A stretch of DNA of 64,000 bases from Edaphosphingomonas laterariae (GCF_900188165.1 NZ_FZOS01000003.1:124001-188000), one strand, 5' to 3'. Counted from the stretch's first letter, positions 52,877 through 62,790 are shown. Program-made: numbers and translations. The notes: generated from the letters alone by a model not told the origin.

Positions 52877-54274
52877 TCACCCGCGCATGGCATCGCCCAT
52901 GCGGCGGATGGCGGCGATCTTGGCGTGGAAGGGCGTCCAGTCGTCCGCCTGGTCGATGCGCGACCAGATCGCTTCCAGTTCGTCGATATGCATCGAGCAG
53001 GGCGCGGCATCCGACCAATAGGGATGATCGGTCGTCGCCACCTTGGGGAAGGCACCGAGCATCATGCCGAAGGCGGCGAAGCTGTCGTGACGGTAAAATT
53101 CGTCGGCGGGCGACGGACCGCGCCGCTTGCCGCCACGCCAGTCGAAGAAGAAGCGGTCGATGGTGACGCCGGTTTCGGTGAGGCCCCGCTCCATGGCTTC
53201 GAGCAATGCGTAATCGGACTCTTCGTCCAGCGGCGCGATGCCGAGGCGGGCGAAGGTCGCGTCGCGGAAAGCGGCTTCGTAGAGGGCCGGGAAGGTTTCG
53301 AGCGGCGGGGTGAGGGCCTCCGCCTCGGCGATTTGCCGCATCGCGACGGCAAGCTGCACGACATCCCAATGGATCGCCTGCGCCTGCCGGCCAAAGGCAT
53401 AGAGGCCGTTTTCATCGAAATAGGCGGCGGTGAAGCCCGGTTCCCATCGGGGGGTGAAGCGCCACGGGCCGTAATCGAAGCTTTCGGCGGTGATCGCGAT
53501 ATTGTCGCTGTTGAGCACGCCGTGGACGAAGCCGGCGGCCATGTAGGAAGCGGCCAGTTTCGCCGTGCGCTCGACAGCGAGGGTGAGCAGGCGGATTTCG
53601 GGCTGGTCGCCGGGTTCCTCGCCATAAAGTTCGCGCAGCGAATAATCGATCAGGCGGCGGAGCGCATCGGTCTCGCGGAAATAAGCGAGCCGCTGGAAGG
53701 TGCCGATGCGGATATGGCCGTGGCCGAGGCGTACGAGCACGGCCGAGCGCGTCGGCGATGGCTCATCATGGCGTTGCAATTGCTCGCCGGTTTCGATCAG
53801 TGAAAAGCTTTTGGATGTGTTGACGCCCAATGCTTCGAGCATTTCGGTCGCCAGCACTTCGCGCACGCCGCCCTTCAGCGTCAGCCGGCCATCGCCGAAG
53901 CGGCTATAGGGCGTCTGGCCGGAGCCCTTGGTGCCGAGATCGAGCAGGCGGCCCGACGCATCGCGCATCTGGGCGAACAGGAAGCCACGGCCATCGCCGA
54001 TATCGGGGTTGTAAACGCGAAACTGATGGCCGTGATAACGCAGCGCCAGCGGCGTCGCGAGATTATCGGGCAGCGGCTGGAAGCGGCCGAAATGGGCCAG
54101 CCACGCGGCATCGTCGAGATCGCCAAGGCCGATCGCGGCGGCCCAGCGATCGTTGCGGAAGCGCAGGCGGGTTTCGGGGAAATCCGCCGCGCCCACGGGA
54201 TCGTAGAAATCCGGGCCGAGCTTCAGGATGGCGGGATCGGGGCGATAGGGCGCGGGTTGCGGCAAAGCGGTCAT
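52877..54274 (-). CDS. selO: Protein adenylyltransferase SelO
   Basis: SelO is a pseudokinase that transfers AMP to Ser, Thr or Tyr of target proteins in redox stress. The 465-residue protein has GTKGSGQTPYSR (near residue 125) and GVREVLATEML with the nucleotide lysine region. The metal-binding Asn/Asp pair is in GVLNSDN (near 240) and FDYGPW (near 253). ATG 54274 is selected; an upstream in-frame ATG is 13 codons away. The C-terminal selenocysteine of animal forms is absent, as expected in bacteria. It stands divergent from the alpha/beta hydrolase gene across 37 bases. Confidence 0.92.
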   Translation of the reverse strand: MTALPQPAPYRPDPAILKLGPDFYDPVGAADFPETRLRFRNDRWAAAIGLGDLDDAAWLAHFGRFQPLPDNLATPLALRYHGHQFRVYNPDIGDGRGFLFAQMRDASGRLLDLGTKGSGQTPYSRFGDGRLTLKGGVREVLATEMLEALGVNTSKSFSLIETGEQLQRHDEPSPTRSAVLVRLGHGHIRIGTFQRLAYFRETDALRRLIDYSLRELYGEEPGDQPEIRLLTLAVERTAKLAASYMAAGFVHGVLNSDNIAITAESFDYGPWRFTPRWEPGFTAAYFDENGLYAFGRQAQAIHWDVVQLAVAMRQIAEAEALTPPLETFPALYEAAFRDATFARLGIAPLDEESDYALLEAMERGLTETGVTIDRFFFDWRGGKRRGPSPADEFYRHDSFAAFGMMLGAFPKVATTDHPYWSDAAPCSMHIDELEAIWSRIDQADDWTPFHAKIAAIRRMGDAMRG

Positions 54275-54311
54275 ACGGCGATATGGGGGCGAGACCCTTG
54301 GAGGCGCAAGC

Positions 54312-55181
54312 ATGGCGGAATGGAGCGAAGGCTATTGGTGGTCCAAGGATGGGCTGCGGCTCCATTATCGCGATTATGCCGGGGGCCATGACGGGCGGCC
54401 GCCGATCCTGTGCATCCCCGGCCTGACCCGCAATGCGCGCGATTTTGCGCCGGTGGCTGATCGGCTGGCGGGCGAATGGCGGCTGATCTGCGTCGATCTG
54501 CGCGGCCGCGGCGACAGTGCCTATGCCAAGGATCCGATGACCTATGTGCCGCTGACCTATTTGCAGGATATCGAGGCGCTGTTCGAGGAGTTGAAGCTCG
54601 ATCGCTTCATCGCGTTCGGCACGTCGCTTGGCGGGCTCCTGACCATGTTGATGACCGCGACCGGGCGCCAGCGGATCGCGGGCGCGCTGCTCAACGATGT
54701 CGGCCCCGTGCTGGAGCCGGGCGGGATCGCGCGCATCCGCACTTATGTGGGCAAGCAGGCAAGCTGGCCGACCTGGCTGCATGCGGCGCGCGGCATCCAG
54801 CAGGGCAATTTCGCCGTCTATCCCGATTATGACATCGAACAATGGCTGGCCATGGCCAAGCGGCTGTGCCGGCTGACCCCGGCGGGCCGGATCACCTATG
54901 ATTACGACATGAAGATCGCCGAGCCGTTCAAGCTGCCCGGGGGCGAAACCGGCATCGACATGTGGCCGGCGTTCGAGGGGTTGAGCGGGCGCCCCGTGAC
55001 CCTGCTGCGCGGCCAGCATTCCGACGTGCTGAGCGCGGCCACTGCGCTGGAGATGGCGCGACGGGTGGATGGCCTCGATCTCGTCACGGTGCCCGGCATC
55101 GGCCATGCGCCGGTGCTGAACGAGCCTGAGAGCATCGCGGCCATTGATCGGCTGTTGGGCGAGGTGCTTGCAAAGGCCTGA
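54312..55181 (+). CDS. Alpha/beta hydrolase
   Basis: This is a 289-residue hydrolase with the fold of the epoxide hydrolase / haloalkane dehalogenase-like group. It has ILCIPGLTRNARDF (residues 33-46, oxyanion side), the nucleophile elbow FGTSLGG near 103, and the histidine GHAPVLNEP near 268. The nucleophile is Ser, so an esterase or C-C hydrolase is more likely than a dehalogenase. The N-terminus EGYWWSKDGLRLHYRDY is typical of a widespread alphaproteobacterial branch of unknown substrate. It is divergent from selO. Confidence 0.85.
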   Translation: MAEWSEGYWWSKDGLRLHYRDYAGGHDGRPPILCIPGLTRNARDFAPVADRLAGEWRLICVDLRGRGDSAYAKDPMTYVPLTYLQDIEALFEELKLDRFIAFGTSLGGLLTMLMTATGRQRIAGALLNDVGPVLEPGGIARIRTYVGKQASWPTWLHAARGIQQGNFAVYPDYDIEQWLAMAKRLCRLTPAGRITYDYDMKIAEPFKLPGGETGIDMWPAFEGLSGRPVTLLRGQHSDVLSAATALEMARRVDGLDLVTVPGIGHAPVLNEPESIAAIDRLLGEVLAKA

Positions 55182-55340
55182 TTGGCGCTTTCCGCCAAGA
55201 ATTGGTGAAAATCGCTCCGCCGACATGCGCTCATGCGGGTGCTTGGGCCAGCAAATGCGCGGCCGATGCGAATTGGCACGGGGCCTGCAATGCGGAAACC
55301 ATCATCGCGGATCGTTCCGCGCGCAGATGGAGTTCCGGTC

Positions 55341-55637
55341 ATGCATGCTTCCCCGTCCGTTCCCGCCCGCAAAGAAAGTCTGTTCGGCGTGTGTGCCGCG
55401 CTGGGTGAGGATTTCGGGTTCAACCCGCTCTATCTGCGGATCGGGCTGGGCGTGCTGATGCTGTGGAACCCGGTGGCGGTGGTCGCCGGCTATTTCGCGG
55501 TCGGCGTCGTCGCGCTGCTGACCCGCATCATCTTCCCCAACCCCAAGCTCGCGGCTGTTCCGGAGGCGGCTGCCGTTGCGCCGCCGATCCTGATCGCGCC
55601 GTCCGAAGAATCCATCGAGATGCCGCTGGCCGCGTGA
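55341..55637 (+). CDS. PspC-like domain small membrane protein
   Basis: This 98-residue protein has a PspC-like core (KESLFGVCAALGEDFGFNPLYLRIGLG, residues 11-38) and one membrane helix (about 40-60), followed by a polar tail. PspC proteins sense envelope stress with PspA and PspB elsewhere. No psp gene is beside it. ATG 55341 follows GGAG at good spacing; the frame is open upstream. It is probably transcribed on its own. Confidence 0.7.
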   Translation: MHASPSVPARKESLFGVCAALGEDFGFNPLYLRIGLGVLMLWNPVAVVAGYFAVGVVALLTRIIFPNPKLAAVPEAAAVAPPILIAPSEESIEMPLAA

Positions 55638-55705
55638 CGGGGCAGGAGCGCCCCGCGCGGTGGTGCGTTGGATATGGCGTAATGCGGGGGCGACGGAGAC
55701 ATGCC

Positions 55706-56008
55706 ATGCCCCGAGGCGACAAGGACAAATATACCGACAAGCAGAAGCGCAAGGCCGCGCATATCGAGGAAGGCTATGAAGCGCGCGGCGTGCCGGAAGA
55801 CGAGGCCGCGCGCCGCGCCTGGGCGACGGTGAACAAGGAATCGGGCGGCGGCAATAAATCCGGTTCGGGGCGCGGCAAGCCCGATACTCATGTTTCCGCG
55901 CGCAGGGGCGGCGAGATCGGGGGACGGGCTTCGGCCAATCGCTCCGCCGCCGCGCGTTCGGCATCAGCCAGGAAAGGCTGGGAAACGCGCAGGCGCAAAG
56001 CGGGCTGA
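55706..56008 (+). CDS. Small basic KGG-type protein ('plasmid stabilization' family)
   Basis: This 100-residue protein is very basic, with MPRGDKDKYTDKQKRKA at the start, IEEGYEARGVPEDEAARRAW next, and Gly/Ser/Arg-rich repeats to the end. It matches the family commonly labelled plasmid stabilization protein in sphingomonads and rhizobia, although the name has no proven basis. It may bind nucleic acid and act in stress, by analogy to KGG proteins. It has no partner toxin or antitoxin here. Confidence 0.75.
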   Translation: MPRGDKDKYTDKQKRKAAHIEEGYEARGVPEDEAARRAWATVNKESGGGNKSGSGRGKPDTHVSARRGGEIGGRASANRSAAARSASARKGWETRRRKAG

Positions 56009-56033
56009 TGCCACTGCGTCAGCGGTTTTAGCG

Positions 56034-56087
56034 AGGCCCGGATCGATCAACCGTAAAGTCGATCGCCGGTCGGATCTATCCGGGCCT
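56034..56087. other. Long-arm inverted repeat in convergent gap
   Basis: A perfect 10-bp pair (56034-56043 aggcccggat with 56078-56087 atccgggcct) encloses a 34-base loop with further small pairings (cgatc/gatcg). It lies between the KGG-type gene and acs, which converge. There is no T-run, so it may act as a bidirectional stop or mRNA end-protector. Confidence 0.4.
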
Positions 56088-56107
56088 TGTGCGTTCGGTG
56101 GCTGGTA

Positions 56108-58048
56108 TCAGCCTACCCGGTTGGCGACGAGATCGTCGACGACCGACGGATCCGCCAGCGTGGACGTGTCGCCCAGCGAGGTGACATCGCCTTCGGCGAT
56201 CTTGCGCAGGATGCGGCGCATGATCTTGCCCGAGCGCGTTTTGGGCAGGCCCGGCGCGAACTGGATGGCATCGGGCGTCGCGATCGGCCCGATTTCGGCG
56301 CGCACCCACTGCTTCAGTTCGTTGCGGAGCTCGTCGCTCGCCTCGCAATTCGCGTTGAGCGTGACATAGGCATAGATGCCCTGGCCCTTGATATCGTGGG
56401 GGAAGCCCACGACAGCGGCCTCGGCGACCTTGCCGTGCAGCACGAGCGCGCTTTCCACCTCGGCGGTGCCCATCCGGTGGCCGGAGACGTTGATGACGTC
56501 ATCAACGCGGCCGGTGATCCAGTAATAGCCGTCCTCATCGCGGCGGCAGCCGTCTCCGGTGAAATATTTGCCCGGATAGGTGGTGAAATAGGTCTGGAAG
56601 AAGCGCTGGTGATCGCCCCACACCGTCCGCATCTGGCCGGGCCATGAGCGGGCGATGACGAGATTGCCTTCGGTCGCGCCGTCGAGCACCTTGCCGTCCG
56701 CATCGACGAGCTGGGGTTCGATGCCGAAGAAGGGCTTGGTGGCCGATCCCGGCTTGAGATCGATGGCGCCGGGCAGCGGGGCGATCATCGCCGCGCCGGT
56801 TTCCGTCTGCCACCACGTATCGACGATGGGGCAGCGGCCTTCACCCACCACTTCATGATACCAGCGCCACGCTTCCGGGTTGATCGGTTCGCCGACCGTG
56901 CCGAGAAGTTTCAGCGACTTGCGGCTGGTTTTGGTGACGAAATCATCGCCTTCCTTCATCAGCGCGCGGAGCGCCGTGGGGGCGGTGTAGAGGATTTCGA
57001 CCTGGTGGCGATCGGCGACTTCCCAGATGCGCGAGGCGTTGGGCCAGTTGGGCACGCCTTCGTACATCAGCGTCGTGGCGCCGTTGGCGAGCGGGCCATA
57101 GACGATATAGCTGTGGCCGGTGACCCAGCCGATATCGGCCGCGCACCAGTAGATCTGGCCCGGGCGATAATCGAAGATCATCTCGTGCGTGAGGCTGGCC
57201 CAGAGCAGATAGCCGCCCGACGTGTGGAGCACGCCCTTGGGCTTGCCGGTCGATCCGCTGGTGTAGAGGATGAACAGCGGGTCTTCCGCGCCCATCGCTT
57301 CGGCCGGGCATTCATCGGCGACCATCGCCGCCATGTCGTGATACCAGACGTCGCGTCCGGGCTCCATGTCGATGCTGCCGCCGGTGGCCTGCACGACGAC
57401 GACCTTTTCGAGCGACGGGCAGAGTGGCGCCGCCTTGTCGACATTGGCCTTCAACGGCACCTTCTTGCCGCCGCGACGGCCTTCATCGGCGGTGACGACG
57501 ATCGTCGAATCGCAATCCTGGATGCGGCCGGCCAGCGCATCGGGCGAAAAGCCGCCGAACACGACCGAGTGAACCGCGCCGATGCGCGCGCAGGCGAGCA
57601 GCGCGAACGCGGCCTCCGGGATCATCGGCATGTAGATGGTGATGCGATCGCCCTTCTTGGCGCCCGCCGCCTTCAACACATTGGCGAAACGGCACACTTC
57701 CTTGTGCAGTTCGGCATAGGTGTAGCGGCGCGGTTCTTCCGACGGCTCATCCGGTTCCCAGATGATCGCTGTCTGATCGCCACGCGTGGCGAGATGGCGA
57801 TCGGTGCAGTTGGCCGCGACGTTGAGCTTGCCGTCGGCGAACCAGGAGATGTGGAAATCCTTTTCGTCGAAGGACCAGTCGCCCGCGATTTCGGGGCGCT
57901 TGATCCAATCGAGTCGCTTGGCCTGTTCAAGCCAGAAGCTGCCCGGATCGGCCAGCGAACGGCCGTGAAGCTGGGCATAACGCTGCGCATCGACCTTGGC
58001 CTTTGCCTTCCATTCCGCAGGGACGGGATAGATCGCCGGATCGGTCAC
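56108..58048 (-). CDS. acs: Acetate--CoA ligase
   Basis: Acs makes acetyl-CoA from acetate and ATP. The 646-residue protein contains [11 protein letters not shown] (near residue 262), WWQTETGA near 410, and the C-terminal acetylation site in [12 protein letters not shown] near 605. The start is GTG 58048, preceded at good spacing by AGGAG (58058-58062); an ATG in that segment is out of frame and soon stops. The open frame upstream adds 34 residues without family similarity. It allows growth on acetate and scavenging of acetyl groups. It is transcribed alone, convergent with the KGG-type gene. Confidence 0.95.
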   Translation of the reverse strand: MTDPAIYPVPAEWKAKAKVDAQRYAQLHGRSLADPGSFWLEQAKRLDWIKRPEIAGDWSFDEKDFHISWFADGKLNVAANCTDRHLATRGDQTAIIWEPDEPSEEPRRYTYAELHKEVCRFANVLKAAGAKKGDRITIYMPMIPEAAFALLACARIGAVHSVVFGGFSPDALAGRIQDCDSTIVVTADEGRRGGKKVPLKANVDKAAPLCPSLEKVVVVQATGGSIDMEPGRDVWYHDMAAMVADECPAEAMGAEDPLFILYTSGSTGKPKGVLHTSGGYLLWASLTHEMIFDYRPGQIYWCAADIGWVTGHSYIVYGPLANGATTLMYEGVPNWPNASRIWEVADRHQVEILYTAPTALRALMKEGDDFVTKTSRKSLKLLGTVGEPINPEAWRWYHEVVGEGRCPIVDTWWQTETGAAMIAPLPGAIDLKPGSATKPFFGIEPQLVDADGKVLDGATEGNLVIARSWPGQMRTVWGDHQRFFQTYFTTYPGKYFTGDGCRRDEDGYYWITGRVDDVINVSGHRMGTAEVESALVLHGKVAEAAVVGFPHDIKGQGIYAYVTLNANCEASDELRNELKQWVRAEIGPIATPDAIQFAPGLPKTRSGKIMRRILRKIAEGDVTSLGDTSTLADPSVVDDLVANRVG

Positions 58049-58118
58049 TCGGGCATTCTCCTGATATATGTTCGGGCCGCTACTTAAGGGTTGGGCGGCG
58101 TGGGTTGAAGCCAAATCA

Positions 58119-59090
58119 TCAGCCGTCCGCATCGTCCGTTTGGGCGGCATAGTGCCGCGCGATCCACGCGCAGGCCATCAACTGGAACTGGTGGAAGAGC
58201 AGGATCGGCATGAGAATGAGGCCGACATCGGCCGGCGCGAACAGCACGCGCGCCATCGGCACGCCCTGCACAATCGATTTCTTGGTGCCGCAGAACATGA
58301 TCGCGATTTCGTCCGCCCGCGAAAAACCGAGGAGGCGGGCGGCGCCGCGCGTGAAAAGCAGGGCGATGGCGAGCACGACGAGGCAGAGAATGACGAGCGT
58401 GCCGAGCACGGGCAGCGGGAGCTGGCGCCAAATCCCTTCGATCACGGCGGCGGAAAAGGCGCTGTAGACCGCGAGCAGAATGGCGCTGCGATCGCTGAGG
58501 CCGATCAGCTGGCGGTGGCGCTTCACCCATTCGCCGATCCACGGCCGGGCGAGGTGCCCGGCGACGAAGGGGACGAAGAGGATGAGCAGGATGCGGCCGA
58601 TGCCCGCCGTATCGACATCGCCGCCATGGGCATCGGCGAGCAGGCCGACGAGCGGCGGCGTGAGGAAGATGCCGAGCAGTTGCGAGGCCGACGAAGCGGC
58701 GATGGCGGCGGCGACATTGCCACGGGCCAGCGAGGTGAAGGCGATCGCGGACTGCACCGTCCCCGGCAGCGCGGCCATGAACAGCATGCCCGTCCATAAT
58801 TGCGTGGGCAGCAGGCCCGGCGCGAGCCAGCGGATCGCCAGGATGAGCAGCGGGAACATCAGGAAGGTGGAGCCGAGGATGACGGCGTGAAGCCGCCAAT
58901 GGCCGAGCGCTTCGATGATCGCTTCGCGCGGGAGCTTCGCGCCGTGGAAGAAAAAGAGCATGACGATGGCGGCGGTGGCCAGGGCATCGACGATGCCGGC
59001 AAAGGCGCCTTGCGCGGGCATCAGGCTGGCGAGCGCCACCGTGGCCAGCAGGGTGAAGATGAAGGTGTCTGGAATCAGCCGGCGCCACAT
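58119..59090 (-). CDS. Bile acid:sodium symporter family protein (SBF-like)
   Basis: This is a 323-residue protein with about nine or ten hydrophobic helices, of the SBF-like (YocS/DUF4137) group. It contains [34 protein letters not shown] near residue 105 and [15 protein letters not shown] near 263. The likely cargo is an organic anion; despite the family name, a bile-acid substrate is not implied. ATG 59090 is chosen; the earlier TTG at 59096 lacks support. It is 84 bases before the methyltransferase stop region on the same strand. Confidence 0.85.
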   Translation of the reverse strand: MWRRLIPDTFIFTLLATVALASLMPAQGAFAGIVDALATAAIVMLFFFHGAKLPREAIIEALGHWRLHAVILGSTFLMFPLLILAIRWLAPGLLPTQLWTGMLFMAALPGTVQSAIAFTSLARGNVAAAIAASSASQLLGIFLTPPLVGLLADAHGGDVDTAGIGRILLILFVPFVAGHLARPWIGEWVKRHRQLIGLSDRSAILLAVYSAFSAAVIEGIWRQLPLPVLGTLVILCLVVLAIALLFTRGAARLLGFSRADEIAIMFCGTKKSIVQGVPMARVLFAPADVGLILMPILLFHQFQLMACAWIARHYAAQTDDADG

Positions 59091-59174
59091 GGGCAAGGGC
59101 TTAGGCCAGTCGCTCGATGAAAGCCAAGTCGCTGAAATGGCGTCCGGTGAGCGGGCAGGCGCCGCCGCCGCCGA

Positions 59175-60068
59175 TCATGGCTGCGACGGCCCCTTGAGCG
59201 GCACCGGCTTCAGCGCGTCGGCCAGCGAGGCCTGGCCGCTGCCGCGCCGGGCGGGCTGGGGCTGATCGGGGCCGGGCGACCACGCGGTGAGGTGGACGAT
59301 TTCCACGGTTTCGGTGACGCGGCCATCGGCATCGGCCAGCGCTGCGAAGGCATCGAACAGATGCGGCAGATGCGCGCGGGTGAGCGGCGCGGCGGCGCGC
59401 TGGCGCAGGATGTTGGTGGCGCCCATGCCGCGCAGATCCGAAATCAGACGCAGGGGATCGCCATAGCGGATCTGCGCGTGATCGATATCGGCGACAGGCA
59501 GGGCAAAGCCCGCGCGGGCAAGGAGATCGCCGGCGGCGCGAACGTCGATCTGCGGGTGGATGCGGGCGGCGACGCCACGGCCGGCGGCTTCGTCCGCCGC
59601 CATCAGCACGCTGCGCAGGCGCGGCAGCGAGCCCGCGCCGAAGAAAGCGCCGAGGAACAACCCGTCGGGCCGCAGCGCGAGGCGGATGAGCGCGAGCGCG
59701 CCGGGCAGATCGTTCACGGTATCGAGCGCGCCGGCCGAGACGATGAGATCGAAGCTGCCATCGGCGAAGGGCAACCGATCCTCGTCGCACTGGATGCCGC
59801 CCGCCGCGCGGGCGAAGGCGAAGCCCGCATCGGCCGCGACGACGGGGATGCCGCGCTGCCGGAGGGCCGCCGCCAGCGCGCCATCGGCGGTGCCGAGATC
59901 GAGCGCGCGGGTGAACTGGCGCTTCACCGAATCGAGCCGGTCGACAATATCTTCCACCATGCGATCGCGCAGGAAGGCGTGATCGGCAAAGGCGCGCGCG
60001 GCGCGATCCCGCCGCAGGCGACGAACGCGGCGATCGAAGATTTCGGCGAGATCGGGTGGCTGCTGCAT
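59175..60068 (-). CDS. Class I SAM-dependent methyltransferase (BioC/NDUFAF5-like)
   Basis: This is a 297-residue methyltransferase with ALDLGTADG at residues 53-61 as the SAM motif I, DLIVSAGALDTVNDLPGAL near 103 as motif III, and a C-terminal extension (GMGATNILRQR near 210). This extension is typical of the alphaproteobacterial homologues of NDUFAF5, an arginine hydroxylase and assembly factor of complex I, and also BioC. It diverges from comF, and the ATG lies 44 bases from it. The acceptor is not certain. Confidence 0.82.
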   Translation of the reverse strand: MQQPPDLAEIFDRRVRRLRRDRAARAFADHAFLRDRMVEDIVDRLDSVKRQFTRALDLGTADGALAAALRQRGIPVVAADAGFAFARAAGGIQCDEDRLPFADGSFDLIVSAGALDTVNDLPGALALIRLALRPDGLFLGAFFGAGSLPRLRSVLMAADEAAGRGVAARIHPQIDVRAAGDLLARAGFALPVADIDHAQIRYGDPLRLISDLRGMGATNILRQRAAAPLTRAHLPHLFDAFAALADADGRVTETVEIVHLTAWSPGPDQPQPARRGSGQASLADALKPVPLKGPSQP

Positions 60069-60112
60069 CGCCGGGCTTGTGCGCCCGCGCGGCGGCTGGA
60101 ACAAGGGGCGAC

Positions 60113-60874
60113 ATGAGGGGGATCGTCGCATCGGCGAAAGCGGCGGCGTCGCGCGTCGTTGCGCTGGCGCTGCCGCCGCGTTGCCCGGGGTGCGGCGCGG
60201 TAACGCCCGACGATCATCGTTTCTGCCTGATCTGCTGGCAAAGCCTGGATTTTCTGGGCGATGACGGTTGCGCGCGGTGCGGCATTCCGCTTGCGATGGC
60301 GCCGGCGGGCACGATCTGCGGTGGATGTCTTGCCGATCCACCGGCGCTGGACGGCGCGCGCGCCGTGGTGGGTTATGGCCCGATTGCGCGCCATGTGGTG
60401 ATGCGGCTCAAATATGGTGGCCGCCCGGGCCATGCCGAAACCATCGGACGATTGATGGGCCGGCTGGTGCGCGAGGAGGACGCGGTGCTGATCCCCGTGC
60501 CGCTGCATCGCTGGCGGATCTGGCGACGCGGTTACAACCAGTCCGCGCTGATCGCGCGCGTTCTGGCGCGGCAATCGGGGCTGCCGGTGGAGGTGGATCT
60601 GGTGAGGCGTACGCGCGCAACCCCGGTGTTGCGCGGGCTCGGCCGGCAGGCGCGGGGCCGGGCCGTGCGCGGCGCTTTCGCTGTCGATCCGGCCATGCGC
60701 GAACGGGTGAAGGGGCGATCGGTGCTACTGGTCGACGATGTTCACACCACCGGGGCGACGGCCAATGCCTGCGCGCGGGCGTTGAAGCGGGCAGGCGCCG
60801 CCGAAGTGCGCCTGATCAGCTGGGCGCGCGTGTCGCTGGAAGGGGATGGCGACGGCGCCGATGTTGACAATTGA
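60113..60874 (+). CDS. comF: ComF family protein
   Basis: This is a 253-residue protein. An N-terminal zinc-binding part (CPGCG, FCLICW, CARCG, CGGCL) precedes a phosphoribosyltransferase-like domain with LLVDDVHTTGATANACA near residue 215. ComF works with the DNA-import machinery of competence, and similar proteins also act in purine handling. ATG 60113 is chosen; the frame is open to 60056. It starts a plus-strand run with grxC and a nitrilase-family gene. Confidence 0.88.
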   Translation: MRGIVASAKAAASRVVALALPPRCPGCGAVTPDDHRFCLICWQSLDFLGDDGCARCGIPLAMAPAGTICGGCLADPPALDGARAVVGYGPIARHVVMRLKYGGRPGHAETIGRLMGRLVREEDAVLIPVPLHRWRIWRRGYNQSALIARVLARQSGLPVEVDLVRRTRATPVLRGLGRQARGRAVRGAFAVDPAMRERVKGRSVLLVDDVHTTGATANACARALKRAGAAEVRLISWARVSLEGDGDGADVDN

Positions 60875-60928
60875 GGGGGCGGACCACAGGTTTTCGGTCA
60901 AATCCAAAACAGGAAGTAGCAGGCGCTG

Positions 60929-61186
60929 ATGCCCAAGATCGAAATTTATACCAAGTTTCTCTGCCCTTATTGCGTGCGCGCCAAGAAGCTGCTGGGCGAC
61001 AAGGGCGTGACGTTCGAGGAATATGACATCACCATGGGCGGGCCAAAGCGCGCCGAAATGCTGGAACGCGCGAACGGCGGCACCACGGTCCCCCAGATTT
61101 TCATCAACGGCCAGCATGTCGGCGGATCGGATGATCTGCATGCGCTGGATCGCGCCGGCAAGCTGGACGCGTTGCTGGCGGCGTGA
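60929..61186 (+). CDS. grxC: Glutaredoxin 3
   Basis: This is an 85-residue class I glutaredoxin with the active site CPYC at residues 11-14 and the glutathione-binding TVPQIF and GGSDDL near 52-68. It reduces disulfides using glutathione. The start is ATG 60929 with AGGAAGTAG ahead. Its stop overlaps a possible GTG start of the next gene. comF and the nitrilase-family gene share the strand and short gaps, a common alphaproteobacterial order. Confidence 0.95.
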   Translation: MPKIEIYTKFLCPYCVRAKKLLGDKGVTFEEYDITMGGPKRAEMLERANGGTTVPQIFINGQHVGGSDDLHALDRAGKLDALLAA

Positions 61187-61188
61187 CG

Positions 61189-62016
61189 ATGCGCGCCGCC
61201 CTGTTCCAGAGCTGCACGGGCATCGACCCGCAGGCGAACGCGGCCGCGCTGGTGGCGGCGATCGAGCAGGCCAGGGCCGGCGGCGCGGACATGATCTTCA
61301 CGCCCGAAATGAGCGGCCTTCTGGACCGCGACCGGGCGCGCGCAGCCGACCATCTGGCCGACGAGGCGCATGATCCGGTGCTGGCCAGCGTGCGCGAGGC
61401 GGCGGTGAAGGCCGGCATCTGGGTGCATCTGGGGTCGCTGGCGCTGGCTGGCGAGCGGCGCGACGGCCGGCTCGTCAATCGCGCCTTCCTGATCGACGCT
61501 GCCGGTGCGATTCGCGCGCGTTACGACAAGATGCACTTGTTCGACGTCGATCTGCCCACCGGCGAAAGCTGGCGCGAATCGGCGGCCTATGCGCCGGGCA
61601 ATCAGGCGGTGGTGGTCGATACGCCCTGGGGGCGAATGGGCCTGGCCATCTGTTACGATCTGCGCTTCCCCGATCTGTTCCGCACGCTGAGCGATGCTGG
61701 CGCGACCATATTGTCGGTGCCTGCGGCCTTTACCGTGCCGACCGGGCGGGCACACTGGCATGTACTTTTGCGTGCCCGCGCGATCGAGGCGGGGGCCTTC
61801 GTGATCGCCGCCGCGCAGGCCGGCGCGCATGAGGACGGGCGCGCCACTTATGGCCATTCGCTGGCGATCGACCCCTGGGGCGATGTGCTGCTGGACATGC
61901 AGGGCGAAAATGGCGTCGGTTTCGCCGATCTCGACCTGAAGCGGCTTGCCGATGTGCGGGCGCGCATCCCGGTTTTGAGCCATCGCCGGCCGATTCCCGC
62001 CGTCACCATCGCCTGA
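61189..62016 (+). CDS. Carbon-nitrogen hydrolase (nitrilase superfamily)
   Basis: This 275-residue member shows the Glu-Lys-Cys triad: FTPEMSG (near residue 38), YDKMHLFDVD (near 111) and LAICYDLRFPDLFR (near 147). It is of the omega-amidase / Nit1 / YafV-like type, which removes amide groups such as deaminated glutathione. The link to a glutaredoxin gene in front makes a glutathione-repair role sensible, though this is inference. I take ATG 61189 as the start; GTG 61183 overlapping grxC would add two residues. Confidence 0.88.
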   Translation: MRAALFQSCTGIDPQANAAALVAAIEQARAGGADMIFTPEMSGLLDRDRARAADHLADEAHDPVLASVREAAVKAGIWVHLGSLALAGERRDGRLVNRAFLIDAAGAIRARYDKMHLFDVDLPTGESWRESAAYAPGNQAVVVDTPWGRMGLAICYDLRFPDLFRTLSDAGATILSVPAAFTVPTGRAHWHVLLRARAIEAGAFVIAAAQAGAHEDGRATYGHSLAIDPWGDVLLDMQGENGVGFADLDLKRLADVRARIPVLSHRRPIPAVTIA

Positions 62017-62121
62017 TTGCACCGAAGTCGTGGCATGATCTGCGCTTTGCGTAAAATCAGCCCGCTTTTCTCTCGCGTCCTGCCGGCCTAAGAGCTCTGC
62101 AGCATATCGACAGGAGAGATT

Positions 62122-62790
62122 ATGGCCGAAGGAAAACCCACGCTCGCGGTGCTGGGCGGAACGGGCAAGGAAGGCAGCGGCCTGGCCGCGCGCTGGGCAG
62201 CGGCCGGCTATGAGGTCGTGATCGGCGGGCGCGAAGCCGCCAAGGCCGAAGCGGTGGCGGCGGAGCTTGCGGCGGAAATCCCCGGCGCGAACATCCGCGG
62301 TGCCGACAATGCGGCGGCGGCGGCGGCCGGCGAGATCGTGGTGCTGACCGTGCCTTTCGCCGCGCAACAGGCGACCGCGCTGGGCGTGAAGGCCGCGCTG
62401 GAAGGCAAGATCCTGATCGACGTGACCGTGCCGCTGGTGCCGCCCAAGGTGAACCGCGTGCAACTGCCTGAGGGCGGATCGGCCGTGTTGGCGCTGCAGG
62501 CGGCGCTGGGCGATGGCGTGCGGGTGGTTTCTGCCTTCCAGAACATCTCCGCCCACCATCTGCGCGATCTGGACCATGATCTGGATTGCGACGTGCTGGT
62601 CGCCGGTGACGACATTGCAGCGCGCGAGGACGTGATCAAGCTCGCCGAGGCCGCCAAGCTGCGCGGCTTCCATGCCGGCCCGCTGTGCAATTCGGTCGTC
62701 GCCGAGGCGCTGACGTCGGTGCTGATTTCGATCAACCAGCGCTACAAGGTGCCGTCGGCCGGCATCCGCATCACCGGCCTCGCCGATTGA
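62122..62790 (+). CDS. npdG: NADPH-dependent F420 reductase
   Basis: This 222-residue protein moves hydride between NADPH and the deazaflavin coenzyme F420. The nucleotide site is VLGGTGKEGSGLA (residues 9-21), with the NADP-type GGREAAKAE after the second strand. LTVPFAAQ (near 75) and IDVTVPLVPPK (near 95) are typical of the family. An AGGAGAG ribosome site precedes ATG 62122. Its stop overlaps cofE by one base (TGATG), so it is coupled to F420 synthesis. This arrangement makes the assignment stronger than sequence alone. Confidence 0.9.
   Translation: MAEGKPTLAVLGGTGKEGSGLAARWAAAGYEVVIGGREAAKAEAVAAELAAEIPGANIRGADNAAAAAAGEIVVLTVPFAAQQATALGVKAALEGKILIDVTVPLVPPKVNRVQLPEGGSAVLALQAALGDGVRVVSAFQNISAHHLRDLDHDLDCDVLVAGDDIAAREDVIKLAEAAKLRGFHAGPLCNSVVAEALTSVLISINQRYKVPSAGIRITGLAD

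Noticed and set aside
51458-53803. A 781-residue plus-strand open frame opposite astD and selO.
   Set aside because: It spans two well-supported minus-strand genes and has no family motif or ribosome site; it is a codon-bias shadow.
55706-56008. Toxin-antitoxin or plasmid-maintenance function for the protein labelled plasmid stabilization in databases.
   Set aside because: There is no partner gene, no plasmid feature and no toxin or antitoxin motif; only a basic KGG-like composition is visible.
58119-59090. Linking the bile acid:sodium symporter family gene to the steroid-like catabolic sets.
   Set aside because: It is over 14 kb away on an unrelated transcript, and the family name does not show bile-acid transport in bacteria.
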